A stretch of DNA of 56,669 bases from an uncultured Bacteroidales bacterium (GTDB lineage: Bacteria > Bacteroidota > Bacteroidia > Bacteroidales > Coprobacteraceae): contig CASFRL010000001.1 of assembly GCA_949297285.1 (NCBI GenBank), forward strand, positions 1-56,669, read 5' to 3'. The translations under genes were made by a program, and so were the position numbers. This document shows positions 36,060-44,964 of this stretch, one piece after another (position 1 is the stretch's first letter; each line of letters starts with the position of its first letter). The notes under the pieces were generated by a model that saw nothing but the letters and a program-made list of their open reading frames with translations, had not been told where the DNA came from and ran no database searches.

Positions 36060-36413
36060 ATGACAAAAACCGAGACTTATTTAAACGAAATACAATCTTC
36101 AATACTTGAGACTTTTAACCCGATCTTCGACAACATTGAGAGATTTTATACAGTATGTTATCTGATTATCAAAAATGAACATATTTTATCTCAAGAACAT
36201 CCCGATTTATGGGAAGAAAAAATAAAGACCGTACAATGGTTTAAAGATAAGATCGAACGTAAGTTGAACGAAAAGGGGCTGAATGGGAAAGATATTATCG
36301 CCGACATAGCCAGTGACTATTTCGAAGATTATGTACAATATAAAGAGCGTGAATTTGATATAACCAACGAAGAATTTATCTCTTACATAAAGCAGATACA
36401 AAATCTCCCCTAA
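36060..36413 (+). CDS. Small hypothetical helical protein
   Basis: The 117-residue protein begins MTKTETYLNEIQSSILETFN. It is rich in charged residues and predicted helix, has no signal peptide, membrane segment or cysteine cluster, and I do not recognise its family. The ATG at 36060 is favoured because an unusually good AAGGAG lies 9 nt upstream and a TATTTTTG -7 box (36031-36038) lies just before it; a longer frame from 35925 would place the start upstream of that promoter. It stands alone between the two-component genes and the plug-domain protein. The 239-bp region before it (35821-36059) otherwise shows nothing. Confidence 0.6.
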   Translation: MTKTETYLNEIQSSILETFNPIFDNIERFYTVCYLIIKNEHILSQEHPDLWEEKIKTVQWFKDKIERKLNEKGLNGKDIIADIASDYFEDYVQYKEREFDITNEEFISYIKQIQNLP

Positions 36414-36505
36414 AAAAGGAAATTGGTTAGATCCTTTTGCACAAATATAAACAGGAACCAAAATAAAATAAATCTATTTTGATAATTCGATTATAACCTT
36501 ATTTC

Positions 36506-39214
36506 ATGAACACGCATATATTCAAACTAACAATATTCATCGTCTTATGCTTATTGACCTATATTCCCGCTATGCAAGGTCAGAATGACGACGAAACAGA
36601 AACGACAGTCGATCAAGAAGAACTTTTAACTTCATATTTCGACATCATCAGTCGCATCCCTCAAGAAAAATTATATTTACATCTGGATAAGCCTTATTAC
36701 GGAGCCGGAGAAAGTATCTGGTTCAAAGGCTATCTCATCAATTCTATTACACACCTCGACAATACCCGCAGCAATTTTATCACCGTAGAATTGATAGACC
36801 GCAACGACTCTATCATTCAACGGAAAAAGGTAAAACGTCAAGAACATGGGTTCCATAACAATTTTGTCTTACCTGCCGAAATGCCTGCCGGAGACTATTA
36901 CATAAGGGCATACAGCAACTGGATGGTAAACGCCGATCCTGAATATATGTATTTAAGAGACATAAAAATAGGAAATGCCATCGATGTAAGTATCATGTCC
37001 TCGATCGAATATCAAAAAACAGATGAAGGACATCTTGCCAAAATCAGATTCTTCAACAGTACGAACGGGGTGTTCAGCAACATAAAAATAAGATATACGG
37101 TCTTTGACAAAGAGCTAAAAAAGCCGATAAAAGGAAATGCCACGACAAACGAAGAGGGATATATATATATCACTTTGCCGGAAAGTGCGTCTTCTGACTC
37201 TCAACGTCGCATTAAAGTAGAGTTTGTCGACAAACAATATATTTATAACAGGACTTTCTATATCCCCGATTTTTTCAAAGATTTCCATGTCGACTTTCTG
37301 CCCGAAGGCGGAGAATTATTAAATGCGCCCAATCAAGTTGTGGCATTCAAGGCCTTAGGTAATGATGGATTTTCTAAAGAGATAACCGGAATCGTCTTAA
37401 ACCAATATGGAGACACAATCTCGGTATTCAGCAGTGAACACAGAGGTATGGGGACGATTAATCTTTCGCCGCAAGCAGGTGAGAAATTTCATGCCATTGT
37501 CACATCGAGCGACAGTATTACGAAACAGTTTGATTTCCCTGAAGTAAAGACTGACGGTATAAAATTGTCCATGATACATTATAAAGGATATATCCGCTAC
37601 CAAGTTCAAAAAAGCAAAGACATGGTATGGCCCGACACGCTTTATTTACTGGGACATACACGCGGAGAATTAAGAGTGTTAACCCGCATCTCCGAACAAA
37701 ACTGCATCGGGAAAATAAGCGATAAAACTTTGAAAAACGGAATTACCCATTTCTTGTTGCTGAATAATCGAGGAGTACCCATTAGCGAAAGACTTATTTT
37801 TATAAAGCACCCAGCTGTCGATAAATGGGAAATCACTAAAGATAAAGAAAAATACGGAAAGAGAGAAAAAGTGAAACTGAAGATATCGGTAAAAAACAAT
37901 ATAGACGGAATGCCTTTACCGGGAGAATATTCGATCAGTATAACAGATAACAATCTTGTAAAAACCGATTCGTTAACAGATAACATCTGCTCAAATTTGC
38001 TTTTGACATCTGATCTGAAAGGCTATATAGAAGCCCCGGGATTTTATTTTACAGACAACTCGAGCAAGACCGATCGTTTCTTGGATTTTGTCATGCTTAC
38101 TCACGGATGGAAAAGATTTACGGTAAAAGAAATAGATAAACTTCCCGATATAAATATTCAACATTTGATAGAACAAGCCCAATACATCAGCGGTACGGTA
38201 AAAGGTATTTTCGGGAAGAAAAACAAAGCACCGATTATTGCCCTGGCTCCATCACAAAAAATTCTTCAAATGGCAGAAACTGATTCAGACGGGCGATTCA
38301 CCATCGATAACCTTCTCTTCCCGGATAGTACGACATTTGTTATTCAGGCCCGGACAAAAAGAGGATTTGCAACCGTTGACATTACAATCGATTCGATGGC
38401 TGTCCCGTCGATCGTTCATAAGATTCCCTTTGTCAACGATTCTGTCAAATACATGGATAATTATCTGGCCAACGTACGGGACAAATACTACAATGAAGGC
38501 GGCATGCGAGTCATTAATTTAAAAGAAATAGTTGTTGAAGGCCATAAAAGCGTCGACAGCGAAAGTCGAAGCATCTATTCGGGCATGGCAGATTACACCA
38601 TGGACAGCGACCAAATAGAACAAAGTTATGCGCAATCGGTATTCGACCTGTTGGCAAGAATCCCGGGAGTGCAACGCAATGGCAATCAAATAAGGATACG
38701 AGGTAGCCGCCGTCCCCCGGTAGTCATTATCGACGATGTTGTATATGACGCTCCGATAGATAATACATTTGACGAAAACGGAATAAACATCAACATGAAT
38801 GAAAACTCGATACTTGAGTTTGTAAACGTCTCGGATATTGCGAAATTGGAAATAATGAAAGGAGCAAATGCCTCAATCTTCGGCAATGCAGGAGATGCCG
38901 GTGCAATCGTTATTACATTGAAAAAAGGTTCGGAAGTAAAAGGGCTCCCCTCTCCCGGATTAATCACGGTAACGCCATTGGGATATACACAAGATGTACA
39001 ATTCTATCAGCCTAAATATGAAACGCCGGAAGAGAAACAAACATCTACTCCGGATTTAAGAAGTACAATCTACTGGAATCCTTTTATTACAATCGGAGCA
39101 GAAGGTTCACAAGAGATCGAATTCTATACTTCAGATAATCCGGGCTCATACCACGTCATTATCGAAGGTATCAGCGCCGATGGCAGGGTGTGCCGGTATA
39201 CAAAAGATTTATAA
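36506..39214 (+). CDS. Secreted macroglobulin-like protein with a TonB plug domain but no beta-barrel
   Basis: The 902-residue protein has an N-terminal signal peptide (HIFKLTIFIVLCLLTYIPAM). An MG2-like beta-sandwich follows (about residues 55-150; EKLYLHLDKPYYGAGESIWF, then GYLINS), then more macroglobulin/carboxypeptidase-regulatory-like domains, with GTVKGIFGKKNKAPI and DSDGRFTIDNLLFPDS around 560-600. Near the C-terminus (about 690-820) is a TonB-dependent receptor plug: LLARIPGVQRNGNQIRIRGS, RRPPVVIIDDVVYD and LEIMKGANASIFGNAGDAGA. The chain ends soon after, without the 22-strand barrel, so it is not a transporter by itself. Such proteins are common in Bacteroidota, but their role is unclear. 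A terminator follows. Confidence 0.85.
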   Translation: MNTHIFKLTIFIVLCLLTYIPAMQGQNDDETETTVDQEELLTSYFDIISRIPQEKLYLHLDKPYYGAGESIWFKGYLINSITHLDNTRSNFITVELIDRNDSIIQRKKVKRQEHGFHNNFVLPAEMPAGDYYIRAYSNWMVNADPEYMYLRDIKIGNAIDVSIMSSIEYQKTDEGHLAKIRFFNSTNGVFSNIKIRYTVFDKELKKPIKGNATTNEEGYIYITLPESASSDSQRRIKVEFVDKQYIYNRTFYIPDFFKDFHVDFLPEGGELLNAPNQVVAFKALGNDGFSKEITGIVLNQYGDTISVFSSEHRGMGTINLSPQAGEKFHAIVTSSDSITKQFDFPEVKTDGIKLSMIHYKGYIRYQVQKSKDMVWPDTLYLLGHTRGELRVLTRISEQNCIGKISDKTLKNGITHFLLLNNRGVPISERLIFIKHPAVDKWEITKDKEKYGKREKVKLKISVKNNIDGMPLPGEYSISITDNNLVKTDSLTDNICSNLLLTSDLKGYIEAPGFYFTDNSSKTDRFLDFVMLTHGWKRFTVKEIDKLPDINIQHLIEQAQYISGTVKGIFGKKNKAPIIALAPSQKILQMAETDSDGRFTIDNLLFPDSTTFVIQARTKRGFATVDITIDSMAVPSIVHKIPFVNDSVKYMDNYLANVRDKYYNEGGMRVINLKEIVVEGHKSVDSESRSIYSGMADYTMDSDQIEQSYAQSVFDLLARIPGVQRNGNQIRIRGSRRPPVVIIDDVVYDAPIDNTFDENGININMNENSILEFVNVSDIAKLEIMKGANASIFGNAGDAGAIVITLKKGSEVKGLPSPGLITVTPLGYTQDVQFYQPKYETPEEKQTSTPDLRSTIYWNPFITIGAEGSQEIEFYTSDNPGSYHVIIEGISADGRVCRYTKDL

Positions 39215-39240
39215 GACATCTCTCCAGCATAAAGAGACAT

Positions 39241-39294
39241 TATAAAAGACAACGCCTCAAAGTCGCTAATAACTTTGAGGCGTTGTCTTTTATA
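39241..39294 (+). terminator. Strong hairpin terminator after the plug-domain gene
   Basis: Perfect 23-bp inverted repeat (39241-39263 with 39272-39294), loop TCGCTAAT-like, core CAACGCCTCAAAG, T-rich end. Both flanks are A/T rich, so it could act on both strands. Confidence 0.88.
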
Positions 39295-39422
39295 TTTTCC
39301 GAAGAGAAGAAACCGATATATATCCTTTTCTAAATAGATTCATGCCATTCGGTTCTTTCTTTTCATAAAACATAAATATCAAGAAAATAAGCAGATGTTT
39401 TTTCATTCGAAGTTTTTTTTAC

Positions 39423-39430
39423 TAAGTTTG
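39423..39430 (+). promoter_or_regulatory. -7 promoter box for the acyl-CoA ligase operon
   Basis: TAAGTTTG matches TAnnTTTG, with TTTC at 39401-39404 in the -33 position (18 nt spacing). It lies 29 bp before the ligase ATG. Confidence 0.45.
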
Positions 39431-39458
39431 TATTAGAATATTATTAAAATCTACAAAT

Positions 39459-41105
39459 ATGCAACAAAGTTTTAATGCGTATATAGAGAACAGCATTCGC
39501 GAACACTGGGAGTTGGTTGCTTTATCAGACTTTAAAGGAGTTTCGTACCAATATAAAGATATAGCCCGAAAAATAGAAAAATTACATATTTTAATAGAAG
39601 CTGCAGGAATACAAAAAGGAGATAAAATTGCTATTTGCGGACGAAATTCGTCACACTGGGCAGTCGCTCTTTTTGCAACGTTGGCATACGGTGCCGTGGC
39701 TGTACCTATCCTCCACGAGTTTAAAGCCGATAATATACACCACATCGTCAACCATTCCGATGCAAAACTTCTATTTGTCGGAGATGTCGTATGGGAAAAT
39801 CTGAACGAATCGCAAATGCCCGAATTAAATGCGATCATCTTGATCAATGATTTTTCTGTACTTATGTCCAAAGGGAAAAAACTGATCGACGCAAGAGAAC
39901 ATCTCAATGAATATTTCGGGAAAAAATTTCCGAACCGCTTTACTAAAGACGATGTAAAATATTATAAAGACCAACCGGATGAATTGGCTCTTATAAACTA
40001 CACTTCTGGATCAACCGGCTTCTCAAAAGGCGTAATGCTCTCTTACCGCAGTATCTGGTCAAATCTAAAATTCTGTTTAGAAAATCTCGAATTCCTGCAC
40101 GAAGGAGACGGAACGGTATCGATGCTTCCGATGGCACATATGTATGGTCTGGCTATTGAATTAATGCACCCCTTCGCAAAAGGATGCCATATTCATTTCC
40201 TGACCCGCATCCCCTCTCCTAAAATAATTATGGATGCATTTGCCGAGGTAAAGCCCAAACTGATCGTTGCCGTACCGCTAATTATCGAAAAAATCATTAA
40301 GACCAAAGTATTCCCGTTATTGGAAAAACCGATAATGAAATTTATGTTGATGATTCCGGTGCTCGACACCCAACTTCTCTCAAAAATAAAAATAAAACTT
40401 GAAGAGACCTTCGGAGGGAATCTTCACGAATTGATTATCGGCGGAGCGGCATTGAATCCGGAAGTCGAACAGTTCCTGAAAAAAATCAATTTCCCCTTTA
40501 CCGTAGGATACGGAATGACCGAATGCGGCCCTCTGATTTCTTATGCACCCTGGGAAGAAAGCCGAATGGCTTCGTGCGGTAGAATCGTTGCTCGCATGCA
40601 GGCCCGGATCGACTCTCCCGACCCCGAAAATATTGTGGGAGAATTGCTTGTAAAAGGCGATAATGTCATGTTAGGATATTTCAAGAATGAAGAAGCGACA
40701 AAAAACGCATTCAAAGACGGGTGGCTGAATACCGGCGACCTTGCCATTCTGGATAAAGACAACTTTATCTACCTTAAAGGCCGCAGTAAAAATATGATTT
40801 TGGGCCCATCGGGACAAAATATATATCCGGAAGAGATCGAAGGAAAATTAAACAATATGCCTTTTGTCAGCGAATCGATCGTCATCGATAAAAACGGGAA
40901 ACTCATTGCTCTGGTTTATCCAGATTTTGAAAATGCCGATAACGAAAATATTACCCAGAAAAATATCGAAACACAAATGGAAGAAAACCGGATCGCTCTA
41001 AATAAAGAGCTACCGGCATACAGTCAAATCAGCCAAATCAATATTCGTTACGAAGAGTTCGAAAAAACGCCCAAACGTAGCATTAAGAGATATTTATATC
41101 AATAA
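39459..41105 (+). CDS. Long-chain fatty acid-CoA ligase / AMP-binding protein
   Basis: The 548-residue ANL-superfamily enzyme has the P-loop INYTSGSTGFSKGVMLSYRS (residues about 179-198), the GYGMTECGP adenylate-site motif, LNTGDLA, and the hinge/C-terminal KGRSKNMILGPSGQNIYPEE followed by the catalytic lysine region KTPKRSIKRYLYQ at the very end. It should activate a fatty acid to its acyl-CoA through an acyl-adenylate, probably at the cytoplasmic face of the membrane. The size is slightly short for FadD (about 560-600), but no motif is missing. It is followed 43 nt later by the phenylacetate-CoA ligase-like gene. Chain-length preference cannot be read. Confidence 0.88.
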   Translation: MQQSFNAYIENSIREHWELVALSDFKGVSYQYKDIARKIEKLHILIEAAGIQKGDKIAICGRNSSHWAVALFATLAYGAVAVPILHEFKADNIHHIVNHSDAKLLFVGDVVWENLNESQMPELNAIILINDFSVLMSKGKKLIDAREHLNEYFGKKFPNRFTKDDVKYYKDQPDELALINYTSGSTGFSKGVMLSYRSIWSNLKFCLENLEFLHEGDGTVSMLPMAHMYGLAIELMHPFAKGCHIHFLTRIPSPKIIMDAFAEVKPKLIVAVPLIIEKIIKTKVFPLLEKPIMKFMLMIPVLDTQLLSKIKIKLEETFGGNLHELIIGGAALNPEVEQFLKKINFPFTVGYGMTECGPLISYAPWEESRMASCGRIVARMQARIDSPDPENIVGELLVKGDNVMLGYFKNEEATKNAFKDGWLNTGDLAILDKDNFIYLKGRSKNMILGPSGQNIYPEEIEGKLNNMPFVSESIVIDKNGKLIALVYPDFENADNENITQKNIETQMEENRIALNKELPAYSQISQINIRYEEFEKTPKRSIKRYLYQ

Positions 41106-41148
41106 ACAAACTTGTATAACCGACAATATCATTTAATAATTTTCAATC

Positions 41149-42444
41149 ATGTATTATCAACCAGAAATTGAAACCATCAAACGTTCCGAATTAGAAAAAC
41201 TGCAAGTCGAAAGACTGAAAAAAAGTATTGATATAGCTCTGCACTCTCCTTTTTATGCTAAAATTTTAGGAGAAAAAGGTATTACATCTGCATCTATATC
41301 GACCGTAGAAGATATCAGAAAGTTACCTTTCACAACAAAAGCCGACTTAAGGGAATATTATCCATTCGGATTAATCGCTACCGACATGAAGAATATCGTA
41401 CGATTGCACTCTTCAAGTGGTACGACCGGAAATCCGACAGTCATATATCATTCTCAACATGACCTCGACCAATGGGCCAACCGAATAGCCCGTTGCCTGT
41501 ATATGGTTGGGGTACGAAATACCGATGTTTTCCAAAACACATCCGGATACGGAATGTTTACCGGCGGACTCGGTTTTCAATACGGAGCCGAACGATTAGG
41601 AGCCTTGACGGTCCCCGCTGCAGCAGGGAACAGTTTGCGTCAAGTAAAATTTATCACCGATTTCGGGACTACGGTAATCCATGCCATCCCCAGCTATGCG
41701 ACTCGCTTGGCAGAAGTATTGTTCGAATGTGGCATCGATCCCCGAAAAGATACTAAATTAAAAACATTGGTTATCGGAGCTGAACCTCATACCGAAGAAC
41801 AAAGAAAACGAATAGAGGAATTATTGGGGGTGAAAGCATACAACAGTTTCGGAATGTCCGAAATGAGTGGTCCCGGTGTTGCCTTTGAGTGTCCTTATCA
41901 AAACGGATTGCATCTGTGGGAAGATTGCTACTTGATGGAAATTATCGATCCGGAAACGCTGGAACCTGTACCTGATGGCGAAATCGGAGAATTGGTTCTT
42001 ACCACACTCGACCGGGATGCTATGCCTTTATTACGGTACCGGACTCGGGATTTGACCCGTATCATTCCCGGAGAATGTCCTTGCGGAAGAACTCATCGAA
42101 GAATAGACCGTCTAAAAGGTCGGAGCGATGATATGTTTATCGTAAAAGGTGTAAATATCTTCCCGATGCAGATAGAAAAGATACTTTTGCAATTTAAGGA
42201 ACTCGGCACGAACTATCTGATTACAATAGAAACCGTCGGTAATAATGACGAACTCACCATAGAAGTAGAACTTGGCGAACTCTTTACCGACGATTATAGC
42301 CAGTTGCAACAGTTGACCAAAGAAATCACACATCGGTTAAAAGACGAGATCTTACTGACTCCTAAAGTAAAATTAGTCGATCGCGGAAGCCTTCCGCAAT
42401 CTGAAGGTAAAGCCATAAGAGTAAAAGACTTACGTAACAAATAA
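41149..42444 (+). CDS. paaK: Phenylacetate-CoA ligase-like adenylate-forming enzyme
   Basis: The 431-residue cytoplasmic enzyme has the PaaK P-loop LHSSSGTTGNPTVIYHS (about residues 86-102), the FQNTSGYGMFTGGLGFQYGA segment, SFGMSEMSGPG for the adenylate site, a TRDLTR and CPCGRTHRRIDRLKGRSDDM hinge region, and a C-terminal lid ending in lysine-rich KVKLVDRGSLPQSEGKAIRV. It activates aryl or similar acids to CoA thioesters. In Bacteroidota this gene often sits with indolepyruvate oxidoreductase and an ACT protein; here the ACT gene follows by 14 nt, but no iorAB is visible. The acid actually used (phenylacetate or another) is inferred only from the family. Confidence 0.88.
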   Translation: MYYQPEIETIKRSELEKLQVERLKKSIDIALHSPFYAKILGEKGITSASISTVEDIRKLPFTTKADLREYYPFGLIATDMKNIVRLHSSSGTTGNPTVIYHSQHDLDQWANRIARCLYMVGVRNTDVFQNTSGYGMFTGGLGFQYGAERLGALTVPAAAGNSLRQVKFITDFGTTVIHAIPSYATRLAEVLFECGIDPRKDTKLKTLVIGAEPHTEEQRKRIEELLGVKAYNSFGMSEMSGPGVAFECPYQNGLHLWEDCYLMEIIDPETLEPVPDGEIGELVLTTLDRDAMPLLRYRTRDLTRIIPGECPCGRTHRRIDRLKGRSDDMFIVKGVNIFPMQIEKILLQFKELGTNYLITIETVGNNDELTIEVELGELFTDDYSQLQQLTKEITHRLKDEILLTPKVKLVDRGSLPQSEGKAIRVKDLRNK

Positions 42445-42458
42445 TAAAACTAAAAGAT

Positions 42459-42884
42459 ATGATCATTCAACAACTTTCTGTTTTTCTCGAAAACAAATCG
42501 GGACGACTCAATGAAATTCTTGACATTTTAGGAAAGGCGCACATCCGTATTATCGCGGCAACCGTAGCCGACACCTCGGAATATGGGATATTACGGTTGA
42601 TAACTTCCGACACATCCCAAGCGATAAAGTTACTGAAAGAGGCCAATGTAAGTGCCAACACAAGTGATGTCATCGCACTCACATGCGACTCTATGGCAGG
42701 GACGTTTGCCAAAGAATTAAAATATTTTGCCCAAGAATCGATCAGTATCGAATATATGTACTGTTTTTCGAAACAGACCAATGCATTTCTGATAATACGC
42801 ACCAGCAATCAGCATGCAGCATTGGAGACAATAAAAAAATACAACTTGCATAGCATCACAGAAAAAGAACTGATCGAGTTATAA
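42459..42884 (+). CDS. ACT-domain regulatory protein
   Basis: The 141-residue protein consists of two ACT-like beta-alpha repeats. The first (about 4-70) has LSVFLENKSGRLNEILDILG, where the ligand-site Gly-Arg-Leu is visible, and the second (about 72-138) starts near LKYFAQESISIEYMYCF. ACT domains bind amino acids. It follows paaK by 14 nt, so it may link aromatic amino-acid level to the ligase. There is no catalytic domain. Confidence 0.88.
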   Translation: MIIQQLSVFLENKSGRLNEILDILGKAHIRIIAATVADTSEYGILRLITSDTSQAIKLLKEANVSANTSDVIALTCDSMAGTFAKELKYFAQESISIEYMYCFSKQTNAFLIIRTSNQHAALETIKKYNLHSITEKELIEL

Positions 42885-42901
42885 TTTTATCAGCAAACGA
42901 A

Positions 42902-43597
42902 ATGAAAACAAAAGACCTATTATTCGGGGGAATTACGATCCTCTGTTTCTTGCCTTTTTTTGTTTCAGAATCTGTCTATAACGGCTATACAGAATGCAAT
43001 GCAAGCCATCCGTATATCATGGCGTTTTTTAAATTTGCGATTCTTGCAACATTAGGAGAGGTCATCGGATTAAGAATAAAAAACGGAGTATATAACGAAC
43101 CCGGATTTGGGATCTTGCCCCGTGCCGTAGTTTGGGGATTTTTGGGGATGTGGATCGCCATTGCCATGAAAACGTTCTCGTCAGGAGTACCGTATTTAAT
43201 ACAAAGTTTTGGAATAGACGGGGTCGTCGATGCCATGAAGCATGATATTTCTATGGAAAAAGTCGTGGGTGCATTTTTTATCAGTGTCATGATGAATACG
43301 ACATTCGGACCTGTATTTATGACATTGCACAAAATCACCGATACCCAAATATTACGATATGGAGGTAAATTGAACGCTTTGGCAAAACCTCTTCCCATGG
43401 GAGAACTTCTTTCTTCCTTAAACTGGAAAGTCCAATGGGGTTTTGTATTCAAGAAAACCATTCCGTTTTTTTGGATTCCGGCTCATACTATAACATTCTT
43501 GTTACCCGGACAATATCAAGTCTTATTTGCCGCATTTTTAGGCGTTGCCTTAGGGGTTTTCCTCTCGATTGCGGCAGTCATGTCAAGAAAAAAATAA
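42902..43597 (+). CDS. Multi-span membrane protein, Mpv17/PMP22-like pattern
   Basis: The 231-residue protein has about five hydrophobic helices and no signal for export. The C-terminal part, [20 protein letters not shown] followed by [20 protein letters not shown], resembles the W(P)xxQxxNFxxxPxxxR pattern of eukaryotic Mpv17/PMP22 membrane proteins. The resemblance is distant and is my inference. Function is unknown. It starts 17 nt after the ACT gene and ends 8 nt before xpt, so it is embedded in the operon. Confidence 0.7.
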   Translation: MKTKDLLFGGITILCFLPFFVSESVYNGYTECNASHPYIMAFFKFAILATLGEVIGLRIKNGVYNEPGFGILPRAVVWGFLGMWIAIAMKTFSSGVPYLIQSFGIDGVVDAMKHDISMEKVVGAFFISVMMNTTFGPVFMTLHKITDTQILRYGGKLNALAKPLPMGELLSSLNWKVQWGFVFKKTIPFFWIPAHTITFLLPGQYQVLFAAFLGVALGVFLSIAAVMSRKK

Positions 43598-43605
43598 TAA
43601 TCGGG

Positions 43606-44172
43606 ATGGAAATATTAAAGAAACGTATTTTAGAAGACGGCACTTGTTATGAAGGTGGTATTCTTAAAGTCGATAGTTTCATTAATCATCAGATGGACCC
43701 GATGCTGATGAAACTTATCGCCGAAGAGTTTGCCAAAAGATTTGCAAACGACCAAGTCAACAAAATATTGACAATCGAGGCAAGCGGTATAGCACCAGCC
43801 ATCATGACAGGCTACACCATGCAACTTCCGGTAGTTTTTGCTAAAAAGAAGGAGCCGAAAACCATGCGGCAGGCTTTAACGACAACGGTACATTCGTTTA
43901 CCAAAGACAGAGATTATCCGATCAGTATCAGTGCCGAATACTTAAAACCGGGAGACAGGATTTTGTGTATCGACGACTTTCTCGCATACGGGAATGCAGC
44001 TTTCGGACTGATCGATTTAATCCGACAATCGGGAGCGACATTGGTCGGAATGGGATTTATTATCGAAAAGACATTTCAGCACGGAGGAGAGAAACTGAGA
44101 GAAATGGGTATTCACGTAGAATCGCTTGCCCTTATAAAAAGTTTGGGAAACTGCCAGATCGTCATCGAATAA
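43606..44172 (+). CDS. xpt: Xanthine phosphoribosyltransferase
   Basis: The 188-residue cytoplasmic purine-salvage enzyme begins [20 protein letters not shown]. Its PRPP motif is [20 protein letters not shown], and upstream [15 protein letters not shown] is the hood/loop signature of the Xpt family. It converts xanthine and PRPP to XMP. The ATG at 43606 is used because the longer frame from 43435 overlaps the preceding membrane-protein gene and is not conserved. No purine riboswitch is seen, as the upstream gap is only 8 nt. A terminator follows. Confidence 0.95.
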   Translation: MEILKKRILEDGTCYEGGILKVDSFINHQMDPMLMKLIAEEFAKRFANDQVNKILTIEASGIAPAIMTGYTMQLPVVFAKKKEPKTMRQALTTTVHSFTKDRDYPISISAEYLKPGDRILCIDDFLAYGNAAFGLIDLIRQSGATLVGMGFIIEKTFQHGGEKLREMGIHVESLALIKSLGNCQIVIE

Positions 44173-44232
44173 AAAACCAAAGAAGATTTGGCTGTTCTCA
44201 CTGAAAATCAAGAACCAATTTGTAAATCTATA

Positions 44233-44280
44233 CAAAGAAGAGGGTGTATCAGTATTTTGATACCCCCTCTTCTTTGTTTT
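44233..44280 (+). terminator. Terminator between xpt and the hyp genes
   Basis: Stem of 19 bp with one mismatch (44233-44251 with 44258-44276) and a 6-nt loop, followed by TTTT. It separates the xpt operon from the convergent methyltransferase/hyp operon. Confidence 0.82.
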
Positions 44281-44361
44281 TATGTATAAGGACAGAAGGT
44301 TTCCGGTCGAATCGTTCTCCTTCCCCGTTTTGAGAGATCGTCCTCTCCTACCCGACACGAG

Positions 44362-44964
44362 CTATTTTTTTGTCTTATGTGTAACGACTAAATAATAAAG
44401 ATCTTTATTCTCGACCGCCTCCAAAACTTGCAGTCCAAACTGCTCGAATTTCTGTTTCTGGGTTTGTACATCGGATAACATATCTTGTGACACACGGCAA
44501 TCTTGTCTTCGGTGCATACGGTTCAATTGCTCCCGGCTTTGCGAATGGGCAATCAGCAACACCCCTTCCGGTTTCAAATTATGGGAAACAAGCCGATAAA
44601 CCGTCTCTTCCCTAAATTGCAAATGAGGGAATACCGAATAGAGCAATATTTGATGATAACGTCCGGGGATGTCATCAAATTCGGCATCGGCAATCTGAAA
44701 AGAGAGGTGAGAATCATTCCCGTATTTGCGTGAAGCTACGGCTATCATCCCCGAAGATATATCGATAGCCCGGATATAACCGTCACGATTCAGTTCCCGG
44801 ATATAAGGGATCAAAACTCCGGTTCCTGTTCCGATGTCCAAAACCGTATCTCCCGGTTGTATAGAAGCCCGACTCAACAAATATCGCAGTTTTGCTCCAT
44901 CATGATGAGAAATCGTGTCCCAACGTTCACTTAATTGATCAAAGAAATCGGTCTTATCATTCAT
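44362..44964 (-). CDS. Class I SAM-dependent methyltransferase in the hyp operon
   Basis: The 200-residue cytoplasmic protein has SAM motif I VLDIGTGTGVLIPYIREL (about residues 39-56), motif II-like IRAIDISSGMIAVASRK, and FDDIPGRYHQILLYSVFPHL. It is UbiE/Coq5-like in fold. Its ATG overlaps the hypB stop by 4 nt (ATGA), so it is cotranscribed and coupled with hypF-hypA-hypB. No methyltransferase is part of the standard [NiFe] maturation pathway. Its substrate is unknown; a quinone or tRNA target is possible. It is the last gene of the leftward hydrogenase operon. Confidence 0.85.
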   Translation of the reverse strand: MNDKTDFFDQLSERWDTISHHDGAKLRYLLSRASIQPGDTVLDIGTGTGVLIPYIRELNRDGYIRAIDISSGMIAVASRKYGNDSHLSFQIADAEFDDIPGRYHQILLYSVFPHLQFREETVYRLVSHNLKPEGVLLIAHSQSREQLNRMHRRQDCRVSQDMLSDVQTQKQKFEQFGLQVLEAVENKDLYYLVVTHKTKK

